Of a DNA stretch of 64,000 nucleotides, positions 54,456 through 62,213 are shown one piece after another; positions within the stretch are counted from its first letter, which is position 1; each line of letters starts with the position of its first letter. The notes beneath the pieces are model-generated. The model ran no database searches. It was not told the DNA's origin and worked only from the letters and a program-made list of their open reading frames with translations. The position numbers and the translations under genes were made by a program. The DNA is taken from positions 7,688,001 through 7,752,000 of the forward strand of contig NZ_CP046172.1 in assembly GCF_011801145.1 (NCBI RefSeq), read 5' to 3'. This DNA comes from Nocardia arthritidis (GTDB lineage Bacteria > Actinomycetota > Actinomycetes > Mycobacteriales > Mycobacteriaceae).

Positions 54456-56445
54456 ATACCACCGCGTTCTCACCGCCGATGCAGGTGACGAGTTGACCAT
54501 CGGATGTACAAGTCATCGTGTAACTGCGCCCGGTGACCGGACTCACCGCAACCACGCTACGCTGCCCGCCGGAAGCGCTTGTCCCCGAAACGGTTTGGGC
54601 ATACGCCTGGCGAACCGCCTCGGCGAACGGACAGCTCGTCACGCCGTTGCCCGCCGCGGCGTGCGAAAGCGGTGCGCCGCCCTGCGTCTGGCCGCACGGC
54701 GTAGCGCCCGCGGGCAGCGTCGATGTCGTCGTCGAGGTGGATGGCGCCGAGGTGGTCGTCTTGCTCTGCGGCGGTGTGGTTTTGGCGAGAGTTGTCGCCG
54801 CCGAGACGGAGGTGTTGGTGGCGGTGTTCGCTGCATTGCGTTTGCCGAGCACCTGCCAGCCGACCGCGATGCCGACCGCGGCGACGACTATCGCGACGAC
54901 GGTGAACAGGATCGGCGCGACGATGGAGCGACGACGGCTCGGCGTCTCGTATTCGCCTGCCTCCGGCTCGTCGTAGTCGTCGGCGTACCCGTGCTGGTAT
55001 TCGCCGTCGTAATCCTGATATTCGCCCTGATACGCGTAATCGTCGGCCTGACCGTACTCGTCGGGCTGCGGATGCCCACCGGCCTGCCCATAGCCGCCGA
55101 GCGCGTACTCGCCGCCCTGTGGGTAGCCACCCTGCTGGTATCCCTCGGGCGCGCGGTGGGCCGGACCCGGCTCGGGCTGGAAGGGCGGGCGGCTCGGCGG
55201 ATATTCCGGCCCCGTCCAGTTGCCCGGCTGATCGCTCGAAAAATATTGCGTCTCTTGGGCGTCCGGATAGCTCTCGGGATAGCTGCGCGCGCCGGGATGC
55301 GGGCCGGAATGTTGGTTATCCGGATAGAGGTGCGCGTCCGGGAACGGCCGCACGGGCGGCAGCTGGGTGGTCGGCGGGAACTGCGCGGGCGGCCCGAACG
55401 GCGCGGCCGGCTGCTGCGGCGGCAGCGGGGTGAACTGGGTTTCGGTGGGCCGCACCACCGTCGGCGCGCTCGGCGTGATCACCGCGGGCAACGACAGCTC
55501 CCCCGTGCTCTCCGGCGGCACCAGACCCAGATGCACCGCGGTCGGATCCGGTTGCCGGCCTGCCGGATCCGGCGGCCGCACCACCAGCGTCGGCCCGCTC
55601 TTCGGCGCGGGCGATCCGGCGAGCGCGGTCTTGGCGGCCGCCGCGAGCGCGCCCGCGGTCGGATAGCGGTCGGCCGGATCCTTGGCCATGCCGCGGGCGA
55701 TCACCTCGTCGAGCACCGCGGGAATTCCCGGCTGCTGCTGGCTCGGTCGCGGCGGCGGATTCGAAAGATGGGACCGGATCAGCACATTCATGCTGGCCGC
55801 CGGATACGGCGATGCGCCGGTGAGGCATTCGTGCAGCACACAGGCCAGCGAGTAGATGTCGGCGCGGCCGGTCACCTCGCCGGCGTCGAAGCGTTCCGGA
55901 GCCATGTAGATGTAGGATCCGACGGCCATGCCGACCAGCGTCACCGCGGCATCGCCCTCGGTATGCGCGATGCCGAAATCGGCCAGATACGCGAAATCCT
56001 TGTCCGCCACCAGAATGTTGGCGGGCTTGACATCGCGGTGCACCAGGCCCGCCGCATGCGCGGCGTCCAGCGCCGCCGCGATCTGCTCGACGATATGCAC
56101 CGCGCGCGCCGCACCCAGCGGGCCCTGGGTGCGTAGCAGGGTGCGCAGATCGACGCCGCGCACCAGGAGCATATCGATGAACAGCGTGCCGTCGATGACG
56201 CCCCAGTCGTGGATGGGGATGACGTGCGAGTCGGCCAGCCGGACCGCCGCCTGCGATTCGCGCCGGAAACGCACCTGATAGACCGGGTCTTTGGCGAGCT
56301 CGTCGGCGAGCAACTTGACCGCGACGACCCGATCTTTCACCGTGTCGTAGGCCTCGTAGACCTCACCCATACCCCCCTTGCCCAGCAACGACCGCAGTTC
56401 GTACGGCCCGAACCGCGTTCCGGTTCTCGGCCCAGGTGCCACCAC
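54445..56445 (-). CDS. PknB-type Ser/Thr protein kinase with ectodomain (kinase 2)
   Basis: A 666-residue transmembrane kinase. Catalytic domain motifs are [41 protein letters not shown] and APERF. The Pro/Gln/Tyr/Gly-rich linker has many PYP- and YPD-like units. The membrane segment is APILFTVVAIVVAAVGIAVGW near 525. The ectodomain has four Cys in the same spacing type as kinase 1: [42 protein letters not shown]. The GTG start follows a GGAGGAACG. It may phosphorylate targets in response to an envelope signal bound by this ectodomain. Confidence 0.93.
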   Translation of the reverse strand: MVAPGPRTGTRFGPYELRSLLGKGGMGEVYEAYDTVKDRVVAVKLLADELAKDPVYQVRFRRESQAAVRLADSHVIPIHDWGVIDGTLFIDMLLVRGVDLRTLLRTQGPLGAARAVHIVEQIAAALDAAHAAGLVHRDVKPANILVADKDFAYLADFGIAHTEGDAAVTLVGMAVGSYIYMAPERFDAGEVTGRADIYSLACVLHECLTGASPYPAASMNVLIRSHLSNPPPRPSQQQPGIPAVLDEVIARGMAKDPADRYPTAGALAAAAKTALAGSPAPKSGPTLVVRPPDPAGRQPDPTAVHLGLVPPESTGELSLPAVITPSAPTVVRPTETQFTPLPPQQPAAPFGPPAQFPPTTQLPPVRPFPDAHLYPDNQHSGPHPGARSYPESYPDAQETQYFSSDQPGNWTGPEYPPSRPPFQPEPGPAHRAPEGYQQGGYPQGGEYALGGYGQAGGHPQPDEYGQADDYAYQGEYQDYDGEYQHGYADDYDEPEAGEYETPSRRRSIVAPILFTVVAIVVAAVGIAVGWQVLGKRNAANTATNTSVSAATTLAKTTPPQSKTTTSAPSTSTTTSTLPAGATPCGQTQGGAPLSHAAAGNGVTSCPFAEAVRQAYAQTVSGTSASGGQRSVVAVSPVTGRSYTMTCTSDGQLVTCIGGENAVVYVY

Positions 56446-56487
56446 CGAAGTCGTTCCTCCACATCCCGGGCCAGCCGAGCCTGCCCG

Positions 56488-57180
56488 TCAAACAGTGGAT
56501 TCTCCGGGTGTCACCACCCCGTGGTCAAACGCAAAGACGATCGCGGCGGCCCGATCCCGTAACTCCAGCTTCCCGAAAATGTGTCCTACATGGCTTTTCA
56601 CGGTCACTTCCGAGATACCGAGCGTCCGGGCGATTTCCGAATTCACCCGGCCGCGGCCGATGAGCTCGAGCACCTCGTACTCGCGCGCCGTCAACTCGGA
56701 CAGCCGAGGATCGGTGCGCGCCACCGCCGGGCGAATGCTGCGATAGGTGGACAGCACACGTTCGGTAACCGACGGATCCAGCCAGGCCCCGCCGCCCGCC
56801 ACCATGCGGACCGCGCGAATGAGATCCTCGGCGGGCGAATCCTTCAGGATGAATCCGGCCGCGCCCGCGCGCAACGCACCGGAGAGCAGCTGATCGTCGT
56901 CGAAGGTGGTGAGCACCAGAACCGGTGGGGCGCCGTCGATCGCGCGCAGCCGCCGGGTGGCATCGATCCCGCCGACCCGCTTCATCCGCAGGTCCATCAG
57001 GACCACGTCGGGACGTTCCGCCGCGACGGCTGCGGGCACCTCGTCGCCGTCGGCGCATTCGCTCACCACGAAACCGTCACGCCTGCGCAGGATCCGGCGC
57101 AGGCCGCCGCGCACCAGTTCCTGATCGTCGACGACGAGAACCTCGATGGTGTCCTCGACGGTGTGCGGTAGTACCGTCAC
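56488..57180 (-). CDS. NarL/LuxR-type response regulator
   Basis: A 230-residue regulator. The receiver has the acidic pair in VLVVDDQELVRGGLRR, the phosphorylated Asp in DVVLMDLRMKRVGG (about 60), the Thr in VLVLTTFDDDQLL and the Lys in FILKDSPAEDL. The C-terminal LuxR HTH is LTAREYEVLELIGRGRVNSEIARTLGISEVTVKSHVGHIFGKL. GTG 57180 overlaps the histidine-kinase stop as GTGA. Probable targets: its own operon and the ABC exporter, through the palindrome at 58546. Confidence 0.95.
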   Translation of the reverse strand: MTVLPHTVEDTIEVLVVDDQELVRGGLRRILRRRDGFVVSECADGDEVPAAVAAERPDVVLMDLRMKRVGGIDATRRLRAIDGAPPVLVLTTFDDDQLLSGALRAGAAGFILKDSPAEDLIRAVRMVAGGGAWLDPSVTERVLSTYRSIRPAVARTDPRLSELTAREYEVLELIGRGRVNSEIARTLGISEVTVKSHVGHIFGKLELRDRAAAIVFAFDHGVVTPGESTV

Positions 57181-58490
57181 GTGGCCTCCTGTTTGAATAT
57201 GACGCACGCCCCGGATTTGGCCGGTGCCAACGGGAATCGCACTCGAACCGACCAGCCGTCGTCGTACGGTCCGGCGGTGATCCGGCCGCCGAGCAGTTCG
57301 ACGCGCTGACGCATACCCGAAAGTCCCATGCCCTGGCCGATTTTCGCGGGCAGTCCGCCGGGCAGGGTGTTGTCGACGGTGAGGCGGGCGGTCGCGGCGT
57401 CCACCGAAAGCCGGACCCGCACGCTAGCGCCCGGCGCATGTTTGACCACATTCGCCAACGATTCCTGGCCGATTCGGTACAGCGCGAGGCCGAGCGCGGC
57501 CGACACCGAGTCGATCTCGCCATCGCACACATAGTCGACCCGCAGGCCCGCGCGCACGAAATCGCCGACCAGATCGTCGAAATCGGCGAGCCCCGGTTCG
57601 GGCGCGGGTTTGGACGGCCGACTGTCCAGCAGCCCGACCGTGCGGCGAATATCGGACATCGCTTGGCGGCCAAGGCGTTCGGCGTCCACCAGCGCGTCTA
57701 CCGCCTCGTCCACATCGCGATCGGTCTGCAGGGTGTGCCGGGCCGCGGTCAGGTGCAGCAGCGTGATGCTGAGCGAATGCGCGATGACGTCGTGCACCTC
57801 GCGGGCGATCCGATGACGTTCCTCGTCGGCCGCCTGGTTCGCGCGGATCTGCTGATACTCCCGCTCCTGATAGAGGTGGCGGCGCTGGAATTGCAGCATC
57901 ACCCCGACCATCCAGCCGAGCACAACACCCGCACAGTAGCTGGACAGGCCCTCGGAGTTCACCGCCGCCGCATCCCAGAGCACATGCCCGTAGACGGCGA
58001 AGGCGATCAGTTCGGCGATGGCGGCGACGCCGAATACGAGGCTCACCCGCTTCGGCGCGATGGCCGCGACCTCACCCACCCCGATCATCAGCACGAACGG
58101 TGCGAAATCGGCCGAAACCGGCTGTACGAGGAATAGCGCGGCCGCGACCAGGCTGCCGACGCCGAGCAGTACCGGATGCGGCACGATCCCGATCAGGCAG
58201 AACAGCGGTACCGAGACGAACAGCATGAGCACCGCGAGAATCGGCAGCGGCGTCGGCCAATAGGCGTGCCGCTGGATCGCCGCGGCGATACCGACCATCG
58301 CGCCCATCGCGTCGGCGGTGAGGATCAGCGACGGCGGGTAATCGAAGGGCAGTTCCTCCAGCGCGATGCGCAGTGCGACGCTCGGGTTTCGCGTGAAGGC
58401 CCGCAGCCGATCGCGGATACGTCCCCGCTCACGGAATACGTCCGCGGCGGCCATCCGCCCCGGTCCGCCCATGGCCTGGGTCATATCCAT
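57177..58490 (-). CDS. two-component sensor histidine kinase (HisKA_3 type)
   Basis: A 437-residue membrane kinase. About five hydrophobic segments (from about 65 to 205) form the sensor part. The dimerisation and phosphoacceptor region is RHRIAREVHDVIAHSLSITLLHLTAARH (His in REVHD). The ATPase domain has GQESLANVVKHAPG (N-box), LTVDNTLPGG and GMGLSGMRQRVELLGG. It is the partner of the response regulator downstream. It is divergent from a small gene and an ABC exporter, a common arrangement in which the exporter is the target. Confidence 0.94.
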   Translation of the reverse strand: MDMTQAMGGPGRMAAADVFRERGRIRDRLRAFTRNPSVALRIALEELPFDYPPSLILTADAMGAMVGIAAAIQRHAYWPTPLPILAVLMLFVSVPLFCLIGIVPHPVLLGVGSLVAAALFLVQPVSADFAPFVLMIGVGEVAAIAPKRVSLVFGVAAIAELIAFAVYGHVLWDAAAVNSEGLSSYCAGVVLGWMVGVMLQFQRRHLYQEREYQQIRANQAADEERHRIAREVHDVIAHSLSITLLHLTAARHTLQTDRDVDEAVDALVDAERLGRQAMSDIRRTVGLLDSRPSKPAPEPGLADFDDLVGDFVRAGLRVDYVCDGEIDSVSAALGLALYRIGQESLANVVKHAPGASVRVRLSVDAATARLTVDNTLPGGLPAKIGQGMGLSGMRQRVELLGGRITAGPYDDGWSVRVRFPLAPAKSGACVIFKQEAT

Positions 58491-58545
58491 ACAGCAAGGC
58501 TAGCGACCTGGTCGGGCCCGGTACATCGTGCCGGGAGCGGTCACC

Positions 58546-58567
58546 CTCTCCTACCGGGGTAGGAGAG
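58546..58567. promoter_or_regulatory. 22-bp palindrome, candidate response-regulator site
   Basis: CTCTCCTACC (58546-58555) and GGTAGGAGAG (58558-58567) are a perfect 10-bp inverted repeat with a 2-bp centre. It is between the histidine-kinase start (58490) and the plus-strand gene at 58670, well placed for control of both by the NarL-type regulator. Confidence 0.8.
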
Positions 58568-58669
58568 CGATTCGGGTCCGTGGCACGAAGACACCGGTGT
58601 CACCCGGCCGTAGCGTGATGATCACATCGAAGCGGGGGTAACCACGCTCATAGGGAAGGACGAGCACCA

Positions 58670-58981
58670 ATGTCCTGGGAAGATCAGCACCGGCGCACCC
58701 GGATCGTGCATACCGTGCTCGACCGCGCGGCCCGCGATCCGCACAGCCCGGACCTGTTCCGCGAACTACCGGATCTGCAGCGCTTGTTCGGCGGCCCGAT
58801 CGGTCTGCTGCGCGCGCTGGCCTATCGCTGGAACAACCATCTCGCCGCCAAACTCGACCAAGCCCAGATACAGGGTCAATCCGAGTTGGAGGCCTATCTG
58901 GAGCTCGCCGCGGAACAACCGGTGCTGCGCGCGCTGCTCGACGCACATACACACCGGGACGAAACCGTGCTCGCTCGCTGA
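58670..58981 (+). CDS. hypothetical protein (103 aa) preceding the ABC exporter
   Basis: A 103-residue, helix-rich cytoplasmic protein: RRTRIVHTVLDRAARDP then DLFRELPDLQRLFGGPIGLLRALAYRWNNHLAAKLDQAQ. No family function is known to me. GGAAGGACGAGCACC precedes the ATG. It is 22 bp from the ABC ATPase gene and probably cotranscribed under the divergent promoter region. It may be a small regulator of the exporter. Confidence 0.7.
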   Translation: MSWEDQHRRTRIVHTVLDRAARDPHSPDLFRELPDLQRLFGGPIGLLRALAYRWNNHLAAKLDQAQIQGQSELEAYLELAAEQPVLRALLDAHTHRDETVLAR

Positions 58982-59003
58982 GCATCGGAAAAGGGAGGGA
59001 ATC

Positions 59004-59711
59004 ATGCCGGAACCGGCGATGCTGGAACTGTCCGAGATCACCAAGGAGTATCGCGTCGGGGACCAGACCGTCCGCGCGCTCGACGGCATCGATCTGCGCG
59101 TCGAATCCGGCCAATTCACCGCGATCATCGGACCTTCCGGCTCCGGCAAGAGCACGCTGCTGCATCTGCTCGGCGCGCTGGACAGCCCCGACCGCGGCTC
59201 GATCCGGTTCCAGGGCGCGGAAATCGGCGCGCTCACCGAGGAGCGGCAGGCCGAATTCCGCCGCCACCGTGTCGGTTTCGTCTTCCAGTTCTTCAACCTC
59301 CTGCCGACGCTGACCGCATGGGAGAACGTCGCGATCCCGAAGCTGTTGGACGGCACCGCATTACGCCGGGCCAAACCGAGAGCGCTGGAGCTGCTGGACC
59401 TGGTCGGGCTGGCCGACCGGGCCCAGCACCGTCCCGCCGAACTGTCCGGCGGGCAGATGCAGCGGGTCGCGGTGGCGCGGGCACTGATCATGGATCCGCC
59501 GCTGATCCTGGCCGACGAACCCACCGGCAACCTGGACTCCAAAACCGGCGCCGCCATCCTGGAACTGCTGGGAAGCCTTACCGGCAACGGTAATTCGGTG
59601 GTGATGGTGACCCACGATATGGGCGCGGTGGCCTACTGCGACCGGGCGATCACGCTGCGCGACGGCCGGATCAACTCCGACGATCTGGTCGAGCGGGCGG
59701 TGAACGTATGA
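59004..59711 (+). CDS. ABC exporter ATPase (MacB/LolD type)
   Basis: A 235-residue ATPase. Walker A is IIGPSGSGKSTLLHLLGALD (about 38-57), Q-loop VFQFFNLLPTLTAWENV, signature LSGGQMQRVAVARAL, Walker B LILADEPTGNLD and switch His in VMVTHDMG. The ALDSPDRGSIRFQG and EPTGNLDSKTG parts are diagnostic of the MacB/LolD group. GGGAGGG precedes the ATG. Its stop overlaps the permease start as ATGA. Confidence 0.95.
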   Translation: MPEPAMLELSEITKEYRVGDQTVRALDGIDLRVESGQFTAIIGPSGSGKSTLLHLLGALDSPDRGSIRFQGAEIGALTEERQAEFRRHRVGFVFQFFNLLPTLTAWENVAIPKLLDGTALRRAKPRALELLDLVGLADRAQHRPAELSGGQMQRVAVARALIMDPPLILADEPTGNLDSKTGAAILELLGSLTGNGNSVVMVTHDMGAVAYCDRAITLRDGRINSDDLVERAVNV

Positions 59712-62194
59712 CCGCGGGCTGGGATCGATTGCGGCTGTTCAATATCGGCGAGTTGCTCGCCCATCGCGGCCGCACCGTCATGTCGATGATCGTGATGGCG
59801 GTCTCGGCCGGACTGCTCGTCTCGGTATTCAGCATCTCCGGTTCGGTCACCGGATCGGTGGACAAGTTGACGAAAAGCCTTGCGGGCAAGGCGGAACTGG
59901 AGGTCACCGGGATCACCGACGCCGGATTCGACCAGGGGCTGCTGCCGCGGATCCGCGCGGTGCCCGGGGTCGCGGCGGCGGTGCCGATGGTGCGCGCCCA
60001 GATCGGCGTGGATGACAAGAAGGCGCTGCTGATCGGCGCCGACGGCAGCATCGCCGCGCTCGGCACCGCACTCGACGGACCGCTGCGCACCCAGGCGTCC
60101 CGGCTGCTCACCGTGCCGAACGGCGTAATCGTCGGCGGCGCAACGGGTTACCGAGAGGGCGAACATTTCCGGGTCGGCTCGGCCACGGTCACCGTTGCCG
60201 CCGTCCTCGATGACGCCACCGCCGATCGGTTCAACGGCGGCCACCTGGTGGTCACCACGCTGCCGCTGGCGCAGCAACTGCTCGGCCGGACCGGCAACCT
60301 GGACTCCATCCAGATCGTGCCGGGCCCGAATACCTCGGCGGCACAGCTGCGTTCAGCGCTCAACGAGCTGGTCGACGGTCGCGCGGTGGTCGCCGACCCG
60401 AGCCTGCGCACGGCACAGGCCGGTGGCCCGGTGACGCTGATCCGCTACTCGACCACCATGGCGTCGGCCGCGGCGCTGATCGTCTCCGGCTTCCTCATCT
60501 ACAACGCGATGAGTATGGCGGTGGCGCAACGGCGTCCGACGCTTTCGCTGCTGCGCGCGATCGGCGGCAGGCGCGCACCGATGGTCCGGGATCTGCTCGC
60601 CGAGGCGGCGCTGATCGGCATCGTCGGCGGGCTGATCGGCGCGGTATTCGGAATATTCCTGGGCCGCAACGCCATCGACCGGCTGCCCGTCGCCGTCGTG
60701 CAGTCGATGGAGGCGCGCACCGAATATATGGTGCCGGGTTACGCGATCCCGGCGGCGGTGGCGGCCTGCGTGCTCGCCAGCGTCGGCGCGGCCGCGATCG
60801 CCGCACGGCAGATCTACAAGGTGCGCCCGGTCGAGGCGCTGGTACCGGTCGGGGTTTCGAAATCCGATGCGGTGAGCCCGCTGCTGCGTTGGAGCGCAGT
60901 ACTTTTGGGGACGGCGATGGTGGCGGCGGCGATCGTCATCGCGACGGCGGATATCGGCCGTCTCTCGCTGGCGTCCATCTCCCTCTCGATCGGGGCGGCG
61001 GTGGTGCTCTGCTTCGCGGCGACCGAGCCGATCGTGCGCGCCACCGGTGCCGTCGCCAGGCTCTTCGGCGCGCCCGGTGCGCTCGGAGCCACCACGCTGG
61101 AGCGCGCCCCGCGCCGCGTCTGGGCGACCGCCATGACGGTGCTGATGGCGGTCACCGCCGTCGTCGCCATGGGCAACGCGTCGCGCAATCTCGTCGACTC
61201 GGCGGGCGCCAGCTTCGACAACCTGGCCAGCTCCGATATCTACGTCAGCCCCACCTCGTGGCTGGAATTCCCGACCGGACCGCTGCTGCCGCCCGATCTG
61301 ATCGGGAAGATCCGCGCCGTTCCCGGCGTCACCGGGGTGGATGCGGCGCAGATGGCCTGGGCCTCGCTCGGCGGTGGCCGGGTATTGCTGCAGGGCTACC
61401 CGAACAACTCGCGCGCCTACCCGGCCGACCTGGACTCCGCCACGCTGAATCGGCTCGCGGCCGGCGACGGGGTGGTGATCTCCCGCGACGTCGCCCGCGC
61501 GCAAGGCGTGCGCGTCGGCTCGACGCTCGACCTGCCGACGCCGACCGGTGTCCGGAAGGTCGAAGTGCTGCGGGTGATTCCGTACTTCTCCGCGATCGCG
61601 GGCGTGGTCATCCTGAACCTGGACGTGCTGCGACAGTGGTATCAGCGGCCCGGCGAGACGGTGATCACCGCGAACTTCGCGCCCGGCGCCGATCAGACCG
61701 CCGTACTCGCGGCGATCCACGCCGCGATACCGCCCGAGCTGTACGTCAATCTCGGGAAGGATGCGGCCGCGCAGACCGCGAGCAGCGTGGAACAGGGTAC
61801 GGCGTTGAGCAATTCGATCCTGTGGATCACCGTGCTCGTCGCCACCGTCGCCCTGCTCAACACGCTGATGCTTTCGGTGCTCGACCGCCGCCGCGAACTC
61901 GGGGTGCTGCGGGCCATGGGCACCGGGCGCCGGTTCCTGTTGCGCACCGTGCTCGCCGAGGCGGCCGGGATCGGATTGGTCGGCGCCACACTGGGTTTGG
62001 CGATCGGCGCCGCCGTGCAGTTCCTGGCGACCCGCGCGCTCGGACACGCCATGACCATCGACGTCGTCTATCAGGCGAGCCCGATGCTGGTGGTCTACGC
62101 CGCCGCGGCGCTGCTGCTCGCGCTGATCGGCTCGATACCGCCCGCGCTGCGGGCCGCGCGGATGCCGATTGTCGAGGCGCTGGCCGTCGACTGA
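59708..62194 (+). CDS. ABC exporter permease, FtsX/MacB type
   Basis: An 828-residue membrane protein with the duplicated FtsX layout: an N-terminal helix (TVMSMIVMAVSAGLLVSVFSI), an extracytoplasmic MacB-like domain, a block of helices (AAALIVSGFLIYNAMSM, LIGIVGGLIGAVFGIFLG), then a second extracellular segment and final helices (WITVLVATVALLNTLML, GIGLVGATLGLAIGAAVQFLA). The cytoplasmic loops MSMAVAQRRPTLSLLRAIGGRR and DRRRELGVLRAMGTGRRF are the coupling regions. It should export a lipid or peptide, or act mechanically, together with the ATPase. Probably controlled by the adjacent two-component system. Confidence 0.93.
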   Translation: MTAGWDRLRLFNIGELLAHRGRTVMSMIVMAVSAGLLVSVFSISGSVTGSVDKLTKSLAGKAELEVTGITDAGFDQGLLPRIRAVPGVAAAVPMVRAQIGVDDKKALLIGADGSIAALGTALDGPLRTQASRLLTVPNGVIVGGATGYREGEHFRVGSATVTVAAVLDDATADRFNGGHLVVTTLPLAQQLLGRTGNLDSIQIVPGPNTSAAQLRSALNELVDGRAVVADPSLRTAQAGGPVTLIRYSTTMASAAALIVSGFLIYNAMSMAVAQRRPTLSLLRAIGGRRAPMVRDLLAEAALIGIVGGLIGAVFGIFLGRNAIDRLPVAVVQSMEARTEYMVPGYAIPAAVAACVLASVGAAAIAARQIYKVRPVEALVPVGVSKSDAVSPLLRWSAVLLGTAMVAAAIVIATADIGRLSLASISLSIGAAVVLCFAATEPIVRATGAVARLFGAPGALGATTLERAPRRVWATAMTVLMAVTAVVAMGNASRNLVDSAGASFDNLASSDIYVSPTSWLEFPTGPLLPPDLIGKIRAVPGVTGVDAAQMAWASLGGGRVLLQGYPNNSRAYPADLDSATLNRLAAGDGVVISRDVARAQGVRVGSTLDLPTPTGVRKVEVLRVIPYFSAIAGVVILNLDVLRQWYQRPGETVITANFAPGADQTAVLAAIHAAIPPELYVNLGKDAAAQTASSVEQGTALSNSILWITVLVATVALLNTLMLSVLDRRRELGVLRAMGTGRRFLLRTVLAEAAGIGLVGATLGLAIGAAVQFLATRALGHAMTIDVVYQASPMLVVYAAAALLLALIGSIPPALRAARMPIVEALAVD

Positions 62195-62213
62195 AATATG
62201 CCGCGCCGCAACG

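Noticed and set aside
51501..56136. Long plus-strand frames opposite kinases 1 and 2.
   Set aside because: Arg-rich shadow frames without start signals; the minus-strand kinase motifs are unambiguous.
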